Below, one piece after another: positions 23,460 to 37,500 of a DNA stretch of 64,000 nucleotides. A program made the position numbers and the translations under genes. Origin of the DNA: Apus apus (Eukaryota; Chordata; Aves; Apodiformes; Apodidae); assembly GCF_020740795.1 (NCBI RefSeq), contig NC_067284.1, forward strand, positions 94,727,440-94,791,439, given 5' to 3'. The notes under the pieces were generated by a model, which made no database searches, had not been told where the DNA came from, and saw nothing but the letters and a program-made list of their open reading frames with translations. Position 1 is the first letter of the stretch. Each line of letters opens with the position of its first letter.

Positions 23460-26400
23460 ATTATACAAAGGTGTGGTAGAAGCCTCTCGCCTCCCCGACC
23501 CCCAGCAACTCCCACAGCACTTCCCTCAGACGAGACAATTCCGAGGAATCCCGAAGCTGCTCCTGGAGAAAGGCAGAGAGTTACGAGGGTCAGGAGGGCT
23601 TGAGGTTGATGGGTCGATGATGATGGGCAGATGGTGTTTTCCCAGATGCCGGCCACGAACAAAAGAAAGAGAAAGAGAGAGAAGAAGGAAGGCAGACAGA
23701 GAAGCGAAGTGAAGTGGCGAGAGAGAGAAGCAGGAAGGAAGGAAGTTTTCTTCTGTCATCTCCGACCATCCCCTGAGCCTACGTAGATATATGGAATGGA
23801 ATATCTCTGGCCAGTTTTGCTGTTCATCTAACCCAGCCTCCCACAGGGGGGCCACAAATCCCCCCGCAGTGTCTGAGCTGGCAGAGCAAAGGCACGACCT
23901 TGAGGGCCCAGCAATTACAAAAACATTCCAGTGTCTTATCAACCTAGCAGAACACGCAGTTGCTAGTTGAAGAAAGCTCACTGAAATGAAAAAAGGAATC
24001 AGCAAAAGAAAAACTGGCTTCATCCTGGCTCAAACCAGGACAACCTGTAATTCAAAACAATGTCAGGGGATCTTGCAAGCAAACACTGTCCCTGAGCTGT
24101 TGATTGAAGACTGTTCAACCAGAATGAGCCGTTAAAACGGGCAACACAATAGAGAAAAGTAGCAGAACTATACAGCAGAAAAAGTGCTGTGAAAATAATA
24201 ATTATTGTGCTTTGAAACAAGAAAGCATTCTTAAAATACCATGTTAGAGACTGTTTGCCATGGATTATTTATCTACTTAAACAGAATCATTAGCTTCTTC
24301 TGAGAACTTCAAGTAACCATTACTTAAGAAATGATTTTCCTGGTTTTCTTACCAATGCATGCAAAGTGCTTTGTAACTGAGTTGGCTTAAATCCACAGAA
24401 GTACTGAGGTGCTGTGTCATGCAGACATTTTAAGTTGTTACTTACCCAAGTGCCACATAGAAGACATGAAAGAATTTTACAGAAGCCAAAAAAGAAGAAA
24501 TGCCAAAGAAGGAAGCAAAGCATAAGCTGTGTTCTTAAAAGATACTTGACTACCGAACTCCAGTGTGGAAAGAGGTGCTGCAATCTTTCCAGCATTCTTG
24601 TAGCTGAATCTAAAGCCCACTCCATCTTTTATCAGGAAACATTGGGAGAAACAAACTCCGAAAAGTTACTGGTTTCATAATTTCTAAGGTGCTATAGAAT
24701 TATATGGAGAAATATTACTTCAGATTCCCTCTTTGAACAAGATACAGTAAAGAAGGATTTGGAGAGAGATCCTCAGCTTCCTGCCTTGGAGAGAACAAGT
24801 GGATGCTCTGTGACTGTGCCCTTAGTGGTTTCTCACACAGAGCTCAGTGTAATAGAAATAAGATCCCCTAAGTGGTACATTCCTTTTCATCTTTTTCTGT
24901 CCTGAGTTTGGTAGAGGTACATACTGCTTGAGACAGGCTGTTCCAGCAGCTATAGATCATTATTCTCACCTGAGTGGCATCTGATGTAAAAGAGTCCTGC
25001 TGGGTAATTATGTTCTGAGCCATCAGGTATTTCCTTTTCTGGTATTAAATTTGTTGTGGTTTATGTTAGATTGTGCTGAGTGAAATTGTACTTATTTCAC
25101 ATATTGGACATCCTACTTCTAACATGTCCTAGTGTTTTCTTTACTTTCCTTGACTACACTTGAACAGGTATCTTACTTGCTCTATTGTAAAGACAGACAG
25201 CTCCTGATGTTAGGTGTTAATATTAACTGAGAACGGTATAACCCGTAGTCATTTGCTGCTAGTTGGAAGGACAGTGCAAGGATCCATCAGAAATGTGGTC
25301 TGTGAATTGGATTTAGATGGCACTTGCACTCAAATGTGTGACTTACTGAAAGATAGGCACCTTGGTACCTGTGTTAGTAGGTACTCCATTCACTTGTCCT
25401 GTAATCCCCACCTTTTGAAACCAGATAACCATAAAGAATTTAGGCCAGCTGACCACAGTGCCACCTGGAGCACAGCCCAGAGTTAACCACCTTGGAAAAA
25501 ATCAGTCAGAGATCACTTCACTTGGCTGATATTGGCACCTGAAAATCACCAGAAAAGGCATTCATCTTTCCAGGCCTTTGCTATGGCTCTAGCTAGGTCT
25601 TAGAATATCATCTTTCTGTCTGTAAAACTGAATACAAAACCCTCCTCTGTAAACTATTTTTGTTTCTATAGATTCAAAGTGCTCATTTAGAGGCTAGATA
25701 TTACAAGGTTTCTACTTTGGCAGGCATCTCTTGGAACTAATCTTCAGTGTTCCACTCTTGGGAATATAAATTAAAAAAACCTTTTTAATTAAAAGATATC
25801 TTTTAAAAGTGCAAGTGACCTTCAGTGTGGTAGAATATGAAAAGCTGGCAAATTAATGATTTCCAGGCCATCTGATACCTTCCATTATCTAGAGTGTTTT
25901 TCAAATATGTAAAATAGTATTTGTTTCCATTTCATATCAAAAGCTTTTTTACTGCATTTCTTTGGCTCCATAGAATTTTTACTACAGCTGGTTCTTGCCA
26001 CTGAAAATGGCAAGCTGAGCTCTTCTAGCATGGCTCTCACAGGCTACGGAGTCTTGACTTGTGCTTCTATTTAATACATCAGTGTCCCTGCTATTCTTTC
26101 TGAAGTCTCTAACTTCACCTCATTTTCTTCTGTCTTTGAGCCATTTCTTAATGATAGTTTATGAAAAAAAAAACCTAATCTTCTTCCTGGAACACAAAAA
26201 TAATAGGCTAAAAGATCCCCAAATTCTGACACTGTACATGAGCTGCCCACTAGTATGCAGGCAAATAAAAGTAAGAAAACACATGGACTTCTAGCTGGCA
26301 AGGCTAAATGTGAGTCTCAGTAACCATGCTCTCTTAGCAAATATGCACAAGCATTTGAAATAGGCTCATTCTTGGCAAGTTATGGAAGTCTATTAGTAGT

Positions 26401-29400
26401 TCATCTGCCACCTAAGAGGATGTCTGCTATACTTAGAAATGATAATATTACACATGGAAGTAGTGATCCAAAGTCCCCTGTACTAAGCACTGGTGAGGCC
26501 ACACCTCAAATACTGTGTTCATTTTTGGGCCCTTCACTACAAAAAGGACATTGAGGTACTGGAATGTGTTCAGACAAGAGCAACAAAGCTGGTCAAGGGC
26601 CTGGAGCACAAGTCTTATGAGGAGCAGCTGAGAGAACTGGGATTGTTTAGCCTGGAGAAGACGAGACTCAAGGGGGACCTTATAGCTCTCTACAGCTACC
26701 TGAAAGTAGCTTGTAGCAAGGTGGGGGTTGGTCTCTTCTCCCATGTAATAAGTGATAGAACAAGAGCAAATGGCCTCATTTGCACCAGGGGAGGTTTAGA
26801 TTGTATATTAGGTAATTTTTTTTCACAGATTATCAGGCAACCCTTTCCTGAAACTGGAACAGGCTGCCCAGCAAAGTGGTGGAGTCACCATCTCTGGAGG
26901 TATTTAAAAGGCATGTAGATATGCTGCTTAGGGACACGGTTCAGTGGTGGACTTGGCATTGTGCTAGGTTAATGATTGGACTTGATGATCTTAAAGGTTT
27001 TTTTAAACCAAAATGATTCTATGATTCAGGGACTACAGACTCCTTTAAAAATAATATGCCTATAAAGAATAATCATTTGGTATTTATCTTTTCTTTCTAT
27101 CATCACTTATTTTCCACAATTTGATCTTGCTTCATGCAGAAAGTATTCTGTGCTTTTTGAGGAATAAATCCTACCCCAGTATATAGAAGTGAAATGACAA
27201 CAAAACTTCTTGTCATGGAGTTTGCAAGGAACCGTCATTGCAACTTAGATGCCTTAAATTATTTGCCCTGCTCATTGTACTGGAATCACATCCACAGCTT
27301 GAGCCTCTCCCCAAACATGAGAGCTCTGATCGTTTACACCAGTGTATTTTTCTTCCGCAGAGAGTCTTAAGTTTTGGCTCTTGTGTCTGAGATAAGAATA
27401 ATGGTAAATTAATGTAAATGACACATACATATTTTGCTGCTGACTGTATTAATAATACAGAGAAGACTGTATTGCCTTAGCTGCTTATTAGATCATCTGA
27501 TCATGACTCATTCTGTTAAAAATGGCACTAGGTGTGAAGAAAACAAGTAAATAGTTTTGAAAGAGTTACTGATACTTGGGGAAATGTTCTCATATCCTTT
27601 CCAGTTAGTCTGAAGTTGAGTGTTACCATGGCTTCTGCTGGGGTTTTCTAAGATACTCAGATGCTACTTTTGAAAAACTATTTAAATTATTAGAGTTTAA
27701 AAGAAGATTCTGCTACAAATAAGGTCTTCAAAGGCCCCTTTTGTCTTTGAGTTCTGAAGAGACTAGGGAAAAAGTTAAGTAGCTGCCCCCAGGACACATT
27801 TGGAGGAGAAGCTGAACCATCTGTTTGTTCTCTGACCTCTTTTTTCCTAATATAAAAGCCTTTAGTGGGGCCAGAATTTGTATCTTCTGACTGCTCCAAC
27901 ATTTCAGGGATAGGGACACATTTTTCTTTATTGCTTCCTGGTAAGTGGAAAAAGCCCAAAATTCTGTGTTTCAACATTGGTATCAAATGAGAAATATGTT
28001 ATGTGAGATCCCTCACTGCTATTGCTTCCTTCAGATTGCTCTTTCTTCTGTACTTATAGAGGAGTTCAGAGCAACCAGAGGAGTGGAAAGAGGAAAGAAG
28101 GATAAAAGTTTCAGCTCTGAGCCTCATTCACTGACCTGTCAGTTACCTAAGTATCATATCCTTTAACTTAATCTTTTCCATTAATTATTGGCCATCCCAA
28201 GAACAGTAATTAGTGTGACATGAGATATATGTTAATAGTGTATTTTCTGGGGTTTGAATGAAACTAAGCTGTACAGTGCAATTGGTGCAGACATTTCAGG
28301 GAAAGAATAGAAAGTGTTTAATGAAAGATTAAAGTTTTGCAACACTCTCCAGGGAATGAGGTGAAAATTGCAAGCATCAAATAGACTTTGTCTTCTGCTG
28401 GGGTACTGTTATGATCAAATTCACAGTCTATGTTTTAATCTTTAAAACATGCTATGGGTAATGTTGGTGACCATTAAGAACACCTACAGGGAGCACTAAG
28501 ATGGGTTAAGTGATGGCCTGTTGCCAGTTGCTTAGCAACAAATGCCCTGCTGTGAAAATAAACAAATTCTTAATAGAGTGAATCAAATGAAGACCAAACT
28601 CACAATCAGTGCATCTGCAGAAAGACTAGCATATGAATACCTAATCATACTGTGCCACCTAAATATATCATACTGTAAATAAAATGGCTGGTTTGTTTAA
28701 ACAGTTGCAGTTACCGGTGCCAGTTCTCAGTCTTTTGATTCTCAAAAATGTGCTTAAAATAACCACATTTTACTCCACAGTTGAAGTTAGCTAAGAACAC
28801 ATGCATAGACAGTAACAGTAGCTCAGTTGCTCAGTCAAAATTAATTAATTCAATAGCCTTAACTTGCAATTTTGCGTATCAGTTCTCAGACAGAGAGGTC
28901 TCAATACTATGTCCTAAGTTTATGAAAGCCTCCATATTGATTTTCTAGGATAATGATATAAAGCAGATATTAGACTTTGAAACTTACATAGGTTTCCTAG
29001 AAAAAAATTAATGAAATCTTAATTAAATAAAACTGGAAAGGTTTTAGCAGCAATGTAACTCCTCTATGTAACCTGTGTCATAAAGAATGACAAAGATCAC
29101 AGAAAGAGTAAAAAAGATTGGTTATATCTATATGCAAATAATAAATAAGAAACCCTGAAGAAGTCATCAATATGGTGGAATTCCTGGGGATTTTTTCCTA
29201 ACTTCCAAAGTACAAACATGGGGAGAGAAAAAGCTCAAGCATGTTTATTTGTCAAGGCTCCAACCAGATTTCTGCATAAAGCCCCAGAGTCATTGTTGAA
29301 GCAATGCTGGCAATATTATTGAACTATTAGACAATTTTATCTGTTTTGGATACTCCCAATCAAAAGTACTGTGAGAAGAGATCTCATTTCCATCCTCAGA

Positions 29401-31467
29401 TATGCTCATCTAAGCAAAAGTGAAAAACAAATTATTTTTCCTTGCATTTGGGATTTTGTTTTGTTTTATTTTATTGCTAAGGAAAGTGAATGCATTAAAA
29501 TGCTAAGGTTAAAGGTGCATCTAACTTTTGCAGAGGGAGGTTGAGAAAGAGAGTATTAAATCTTTGTCTGGAGAAAATAATTGAAATAGAAAGAATAGTG
29601 TCTTCCTAAAATATTTAAACAAAACAAAAACCAAAACAATGACAAAAAAAAAAAAACAAACCAGCAAACCCTCAAAACAACTTTGCATTGCACAGTGCAT
29701 CAGTTATTTTCATGTGTCACAAAACTATTATCTTCTGATGATCCAAAATGATGCAATACTGGGATAGGAATGTGGAGGAGCCATGCTGTTCTGAAACTAA
29801 ATACCAAAACTTTTTTTTTCTGTAGTTCTCTTGAGAAGACTCCATTCAATGTTGCTGGGTTCCCTCTGTGAGGCATGATCATAGAGAGTTTACAGGTAGA
29901 TTTATTTACTGTAAGAAAAAAAAAAAAAGCCTGCTCCCTAGCAGTCTGAAAAAAGCAAAGCAAGGTATCATTCCAGAGAATACATCTTCCCTCCAGTTAT
30001 AGTGGTAGAAGCTGTATTTCTTATTTGCACAGCAGAAGGCACAGATGGTATTGACTTTTCACAGCTGGCTTCTGGTAGTGTGGATGAATGTAGTTATTGT
30101 CTAGACAGTGAGAAATCTTTATTTTTACCCATGCCTATGTCCTTATTATTGCTAAAACTACAGTAAGGAATCAGAGAAAAATGTTGTTTGAAGGGTGCCT
30201 CTGGAGACCATCTAGTTCAACTCTGGCTCAGAGAAGGGCCAGCACAGATCAGCTTGCTTGGGTCCTTGTCTGTGTCAATTTAAATTACATCAAAGCAGTC
30301 TAGTTCCCCCAGATCCTCCTTCTTGCCATTTGTGAACTTGAGTGTGATTGCCTTTTACCAGTCATCAGAAAATTTGCCTGATTGCCATGGTCTTTTGAAT
30401 ATGATTGATAGAAGCCTTGGAGTGACTCCAGTCAGCTCTCTTGGTACCTTTGCTCACATCCCAACTAGTCCCATGCACTTGTGTGTGTCCAGTTGGCTTA
30501 AGTGCCTCCTAGCTGCCTTCCTCAGCTGTAGATAATGTTTCATTTCCACAGACTCTGCTAGATTCATAGACTGAAAAGTCTGAGAGCCAAATTTGCCAAG
30601 AAAATCCAAGACATAAAAGGGCATTGAGTGCCTTGGCCTTTTCTATGTCCTTTGTCACTAGGTTCCCTGACCTGCTAAGTAGTGGACTTGTGCTTTCCTT
30701 AGTCTTCCTTTTGCTGCCAGTGTGCTTTAAAAAACTTCACTCCTTGACCTTAATGTCCTTTGATTATTTTGACCCCAGCTGAACTTTTGCTTTTGTGATT
30801 TTATTGCACTACATTTGAGCAGTGTCTCTGTTCCCCCAAGTTACTTGCCACTGCCTCCACCTGAGATGTAAGTGCTTAATAGTATTTCAGCTGTCACTTG
30901 CTACACACTCTTTTCCCCTAGACTACAAAGTTAAGTAGTCTGTATTTGTCTTTTGAATGTAATCACAATTAGTGTTGCACATACATAGGAATAAGAACTG
31001 TTGTGTACAAAAACTAAAAAAGAGCATACGTGAATTATGACACTGTGACCATTTTATCTGAAATGTCAAATGCTTTGTGGAATTTGAGTGATTCTGTAAA
31101 TCATAACCAGGGTTCATTTTTTTCTGTGAAGTCAGAAAAATCTCAAGAAGAGGCTATAATTCTGAAATTTAAAATGTGAGTATAGTTTTATATAATATCA
31201 CAAAATATATGTCACAATAAATATCCATGTGGTAAGATATGTAAGATAAGGCCGAGAATTAAAAAAACCCTGTTCTCAAATGTAAAAAATGGGAAGCTTT
31301 CCATTTTAAACCTCCTGCAGATGTAAGTTTTGAAAGAAATTCAACTTTTATTTTTAAAATAAGTATTTCTTGGCACCATTTCTTAAAAACAGCCCTCTAG
31401 CTGTAGCACAAAACACTTCTATCTTCCTGATGTCCTGGCTGTATTTGTAGGAATCCTATTGTTTCTC

Positions 31468-31522
<55 letters not shown>

Positions 31523-34500
31523 GGTATAAGAAAAGGGAAAGTCTTTAGCTTTTTATAGCTGTTGTACATAATGAAATAAAATTACCATGTAAGTAATTGT
31601 TAAGGCTCCAGTAAGTAAAAAAGTCTGTCTAATATTATATTTCTGCTGAAGAAGCCTGCTGAATATCAAAGAGGATATTGTGACCTTAGTCGTTTTTTTC
31701 CAGCTAGTTGAAGTCTACATGGTTTTTTCTGCAGTAAATTTCATTTTAAACCCTTTTGCTCAGTTTTCAGTGCCAGATTGCATCTCAGGTCACAGCAGCT
31801 TCTTCCCTTTGTTATTTTGAGAAGAAAACATTTACAGTTTATTGCCATAAACATATACAGGTTTTTTATTGGTTTGGGAGAGTATAAAGTATATCTAACC
31901 AGCACATACTTTGTCAGCTTCCAGGTTTGTTAGTTAAGGGAGAAGGAACTGCTATATTCTCCTTCTAGCTCATTCAGTTTTTCAGCCCTTCGTGTGCACT
32001 GGAAGAATGTGCACGAGTAATGCTAGTGCTAGTTGGTAGATGTGTACACTTTATGTATTAGCCTTGGGGAAAATCCCTGCAGTCTCAGGAAACTTTTTGC
32101 AAGAGTTACAAATTCCAAAAAGAGGAAAGTGATAATACTGGTAGCACAAGAAGTCCTGAGAATGAAACTAACTGGAGACACAATTGGCTGGTCTAGCAGA
32201 TCACAGGTGCCTAGAAGTGGGGAGTCCCATTCCTCGATGTTTTTTTTATCTGTGGCAAGCTCCTTTGGTTGGTTAAAGAAAATAAGTCAGGAAAAAAAAA
32301 GAAGAAAAAAAAAAAAAGGGAAAGCCTTGTATTGGAGAGATGAGTTGAATTGCATAGTGAATGGTGGGACAGGCACAGGAGAGGAAGCAGAACCATGCTG
32401 CATGAAATGGGAAAAGGAAGAGAGAGGAAGCTGTGCCCTAGGGCTCTGCTTTTGTGCTTCTGCTGTCACATTTATTCAGCAGGATTCCTCATAAAAATGG
32501 ATTTAAATATTTTGTTAGATTATATCTAAAAATGCCATCCAGCACTTCTTCAGGCTTGCTTATCTTAGTGACAAAAAGTTACTGTAGTTACTAACACAAA
32601 AATTTTTATTATGGTACATTAGGAAAATAATCTTTTCTGAGATAAAAATCATTCTGCTACCCTTGTCTAACATATTGTTCATTTTTATTCATGCTTCTGT
32701 TTCCCAGAGCAACTTTGTCTTCCCATGTAGGTGCTTTCAATGAGAAGTGGAAATTTCCCATTTGGCCAGAATGGAATGAAGCAGATATCAATGCAGAAAA
32801 ATGGGATGCTGGAAAAGTTGGAAAAGAGAAAGAAAAAACAGGAAAAAGTCCTATTCCAGTAAGTTGTGTGACACAAATATATCCACCTAATTTTTGTGCT
32901 TGCATTTAATATTTTACACAACTTCAAAATAATTTGCTACTGATAAATATGTTAATTTTCAATCTTGTTTCTTCAAAAAGTTTCAGTAGTTCCCTACTAA
33001 ACTAAAAGAATAAACTAAAAGGATTCTGCATTTTTAATGTATTTCTTCTTAAATGAACTGTTAACATATGTGTGCATTAATCTGTGCACATTAATGGTTA
33101 AAAAACCTGCAACCCCTAAGTCTCTTTCATAACATAATTTGAACTGATGATGTGGGAACAAGCTGAACTTTCAGTGCAGTCCCTTTGAGCACTGCAGCTT
33201 CTCTGGACTCAAAAGATTAAATGCATCTGTGCTTATTATGGGGAAAAGGGCAGGTCCTTTTGTTTTGCACAACTCAGTTTCTTGACATGAGAAAACACTA
33301 TCTGAAGTTCTAGTGAGTAGAGAGTGGTTTGAGGGGAGATAGTTATTTTGCAGAAACTAAGCACCTACCAGATGCAGAAAAATTTCTGTCTTTCCAACTT
33401 TGGAATGACTTTTAATCTCATCTAGATTTTTACTCCCTCAAATTCATTAGCTTTAAAAACTGTATGTGCATTTTATGCAGAGTAGTAGTAGAACTATTTT
33501 TTAAAGAGCTTCTTAAACTCAGCATTTTTAAGTGATATTTGAAATCCACTCAATATCATGCTTAATAATTTATTTATTTTATATGCACATTCTGTGTTGT
33601 CCATACGTTTGTTCTGTAAGTATCTTTGTGCTATGTGTCTGTTAGCCTATGTATTTGTAGATTTTCTTTTTCTTGTCCCAAGCTTAAATGTATTGTAGCC
33701 TCATGGGGCCAAAGTAATCTTCTGAGAGAAGTTACAGGTTCCATGCTGAATGCTGCCACTAACTTGACAGGTACTACATAGTTCCTTTGTGTCTTTTTTC
33801 CATTACCACCTTTGGTGACTTTGGGCTGCACTCTTAAGCGTTTATACAGCTCTAATTCATTACATCTGCCAGACATTATTATAATAGACAAAATTTAAAA
33901 ATAATTGTAATTGAAGATTTCTTCTTTTTAGCGTAAGAGGCATTCTGGGGTATTAACTTGACCGTTCAGTTCTTCAGCCACAAGCTATATAAAACTTTGC
34001 CCTTTTTACATGTTTAAAGGAGCTGTTAAAGATATCTGTCAGAGCAGACAAAATTACAGATCTAAAGAATTTTCTGATGTGACCTATTTTAATCCAAGCA
34101 GCTAGCCAGGATTCAAGATTGTACAGGGTATTCCAGTTAGAAACAGAACTAGTGATGGCCTCCAGTACCTTTGAGTACACTTAGAACAAGAATATAAACA
34201 ATCTTTGTTTCTTTTGTAGGAAAATAAATCAATCAGAAGTTATTTCTTTCCTTGTAACACTAAAGCTCTTTTGCCAAGCATCCTACACAATAGTCTCTCT
34301 CAGAGCAGCTCAGGTTGCTGCTGAGATTGTGCATGTGACCTTGCCTGTGTCTCATGCCTTTCCTGTAGAACTTGTGGTTGAGGCTCCTGTCCTTATAGCA
34401 TGAACACCTTAAACCTGGCATTTGTCTCATAGCCACCTTTAATAAAAGGTAAGTTAAACCAGTTTTTGTCACCCAAGTTTAGCTCAACCTACAATGTCCT

Positions 34501-37500
34501 TCTTCAAAGGATTTGCGCTTGGAAGCTAAAGTAGTATCTCTCCATTTCTTCTAGTGTTTCACTGCATAGTGTTATGTCATTCTCACCTGCCTCTTTTATT
34601 CTGGTTTATCTAGTATTTAAGTGCTAAAATTTCCTGTCACACCATGTAGTTAGGATTGGATGTCTTTGAAAGCAGCATGTAAGCTCTGTTAATGCAGTTC
34701 TGTATGGGGCAGGCTACAAGGCTTCCTCTAACCTTTCAGAAAAATAAATATTTCTAAAGGGTTCCTTTTTTCCTCCAAGCTTATTGTCCTTCCTTCCTTC
34801 AGGTACTTTAAATAGTTTGTTGCAGATTGATGTGTTGAAAAAACTTACAAAATAAATCAAGCAAGAAAAAAAATGTGGGGAAAATACTATTTTTGAGTTG
34901 TTGGTTTGAGTTTGGGTTTGTTTTTATGCCTTTGTAATATATTTTCTTTTGCCTCCCTTTAATCAGTAACTACTCAAAGCACTGTAGTTTTTCCTTCCCA
35001 GAAAATCTTTCTCTTGATTGTCTGTAGAAGTTAAATAGTGTACATCATGTTCTTTGAATACACAGAAGTGTATAATATGCCTAAAAGCTATATAAAATTC
35101 CAGGCACAAATAGAAGGCACTAGCCATGTAACCAATTAGTTTCTCAGTCATCATGAGCAGTATCAGAGGCATCTTCTCCTTCTACATTGTGCTGTTAAGT
35201 AAACAGCTATCATATGTCCTGATACTTTCTGTTCACATAGAGCATAAGTATCACTTTGAAAATAGAAGTTTGAAAATTATATAAGACTCTCTAATTTATG
35301 GTGCTGTATGATTATCGCTCTCTTTGATTTATGCAGCAGTTTTTGAGGCATGGAACCTGTTTTGTTTGTGTGTTAATATCTATTTAAACACATATTGTCG
35401 ATCTTCAGTTTAAAAACCTTTTGAAATAATTTAGCTAGAATAAATACTTAGAAACAACTTCATAGAAGAGTGACTGGATTAAAAGCTTGCACTGTTTTTT
35501 GGGAAGGTTTTCTGAATGGTGGAAAAGAAAACAAGTATTTCACATAGACCTGTTGAGGCAGTGCAGACCACATAACCTCTGAACTACATAAGTGGCTTTT
35601 GTGCTTGATCTTCAGTTTGGGCTTTGCACTCTTTTAGTTTAGAGTTATAGATACTATTTGTTCCATTGTATGATATTTTTCCCTGTAAGTGAACAATAAC
35701 TTATTTTATGATCACAGAATCACAGAAGTGTCATGGATGGAAGAAACATACAAGATCACTGAGTCCAACTGTCCACTCAGGGAAGGGAAAAAAAACACAA
35801 AAGGAAAAACCACAACCACACCCCACAATGCTGTAGTTAATAAAAATGTTAAAAATAAGTATTTAATAAAAATGTTCAAAAATAAAAAATGTTCCATTTT
35901 TGTTCATGCATATTTTGTGTAGCCTGCCTTTGATGATCCTGAAGGGAAAATAGAAATGCCAGCATCCTTAAAAGTGCATTCATGGAAACGTCCACATGAG
36001 TTTTTAACAGATAAGGTAAGAAGGTCATAATGAAAAAAAGCTACTTGCCTAGCTATGTCAAAAGTAGAGGAATATTAGAGCAGTTAAACTGTGCTGCACA
36101 CATGGTTTATCCTTCAGGCCTTCGTGGGGCTGGGCATGATCCCTGGCCACTGGGTAAACTCCACCAGCACATTTAATGGAGGAGCCTGCAGGCAGCTCTG
36201 CATTTTTGCCAGCAATTGCACCCCTATGTCTCCTTGCCTTAATCTAAGGGCAGTAAGAAATTCTTATGTGAATACCCTTTCTGTTTTACAGTAGAAATGA
36301 AGAGGGTTGTTTTATTGTAAGAAAATCCTATAATGGCTCAAATCCTATTCTAGCTCAATAATAGCAAAATGGGGCAACCCACTCGATGGATGGGGTCTGC
36401 ACAGAATGCTGTGCTGTGCATGGATCAGAAGCCTGTCCAATGCTTCACAACTTGAGGTTCCCAGTGTCTAAAAGGATGTGAGATTATCTATACTAATCCA
36501 TTTTTTTATATTTAGGTCTAATAATAGGATTTTAATAGTTCTTACTGTGTAGAGTATGAGTCTGAGTGCCTTTCTTACTGGAATCACCATGGACAAGCAC
36601 CTTCTTGTCCACAAAGTATCATAGTAGTGTATCTTCCCAAGTCTGCTCTGCTTCTTGACTCCACATTCATTTAGAAGACAACTGGATGGAGATGCTTTCC
36701 ATTTTCTTTGTGTTCTTGTTTTCTCACTGAAAAATCAGTGTCATGGGAAAACAAGTTCTGTATGTTCCAACTAGGCCTTCCATTGAGCAGGTATCTGAAG
36801 TAAATACCTATTCTGAAACCATGAATCAGCTCTGAGAGAAATACAGTACTTTTTCTCACTTCAACTACTGTATACAGAATGTGTCCATGTCTTTGACAGT
36901 ACTTGCCTGGAAGGTAACTATAGCATTTTAGAATTATGCATAGCTCTTACTCAGTTTATTTTAAAAATTAATTGCAAAGAATATAAACAGCCTGCCATTT
37001 CAAAGGTTAGTGTTCTTCAATGTTGTTGCTAATCTAAGTTTTAAAGATTTTTGCTTCTGATGAAAACACTTTGACCATCCTTCCAACTTTTTCAGGCTTG
37101 TCAGTTTTCCTTTTGTCAGCTTGTCAGTTCCATTTTTTATTAACTAGACTCTAAACAATTTCTGAGTTTAATTTTTAATGGAGGAACAGGAGGGGAAGGT
37201 CAGGGGAGTAATTGAACAGACCAAAAGATTGGATGAGAAATGCTGCCAAAATGCATAAACTGAGTAGAAGTGTCTGAAAGATGAGGGCAAGAGAGCTGGC
37301 AGCCCAGAAAGCTATGGAAACATGTATCTGTATTAAAAATAGCTATTAAAATCTATCTTTAGAGCACTGTGAGGAAACCATTTGTTTTCTTCAAGGTCTG
37401 ATTGCATCTTTTATGCTTGTTTTTGTCCAATGCATTTTGAATCAAGAAGCTATCTATGATTACTAGAAATTTTATAAATTGTTAAAAATTAATGTAAATG

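Larger units (their letters stand above)
20658..24042 (-). mobile_element. Endogenous retrovirus, 5' half, antisense to ADGB
   Basis: Reading on the minus strand: LTR (24042-23254), primer binding site (23247-23230), gag-like frame (to 21625), protease and the start of reverse transcriptase (to 20658). The sequence then passes into unrelated AT-rich DNA, so the RT active site, RNase H, integrase, env and 3' LTR are absent. It cannot be autonomous. The RT block resembles avian ERV-L-like elements, while the primer site is of the Lys type. Orientation opposite to the host gene is usual for intronic ERVs, which otherwise disturb splicing and polyadenylation. Confidence 0.85.
13165..32707 (+). 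other. ADGB: ADGB intron 1
   Basis: The largest intron in the window, 19.5 kb, holding a hAT MITE, an antisense ERV fragment, a CR1 copy, microsatellites and a long A run (each listed separately). About 13330-16000, 16220-20150, 24050-26450, 27030-30170 and 30560-31470 show no recognisable gene or repeat apart from short simple sequence. No alternative first exon could be supported. Confidence 0.75.

Noticed and set aside
26493..26918. A 141-codon frame that could be called a gene
   Set aside because: It is the C-terminal end of CR1 ORF2 inside a truncated LINE copy.
28815..28860. tagctcagttgctcagtc, resembling a tRNA A box
   Set aside because: No B box or cloverleaf follows; not a tRNA gene or SINE.
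32033..32494. A 153-codon plus-strand frame in ADGB intron 1
   Set aside because: Passes through an A-rich simple repeat, with no recognisable protein and no splice support.
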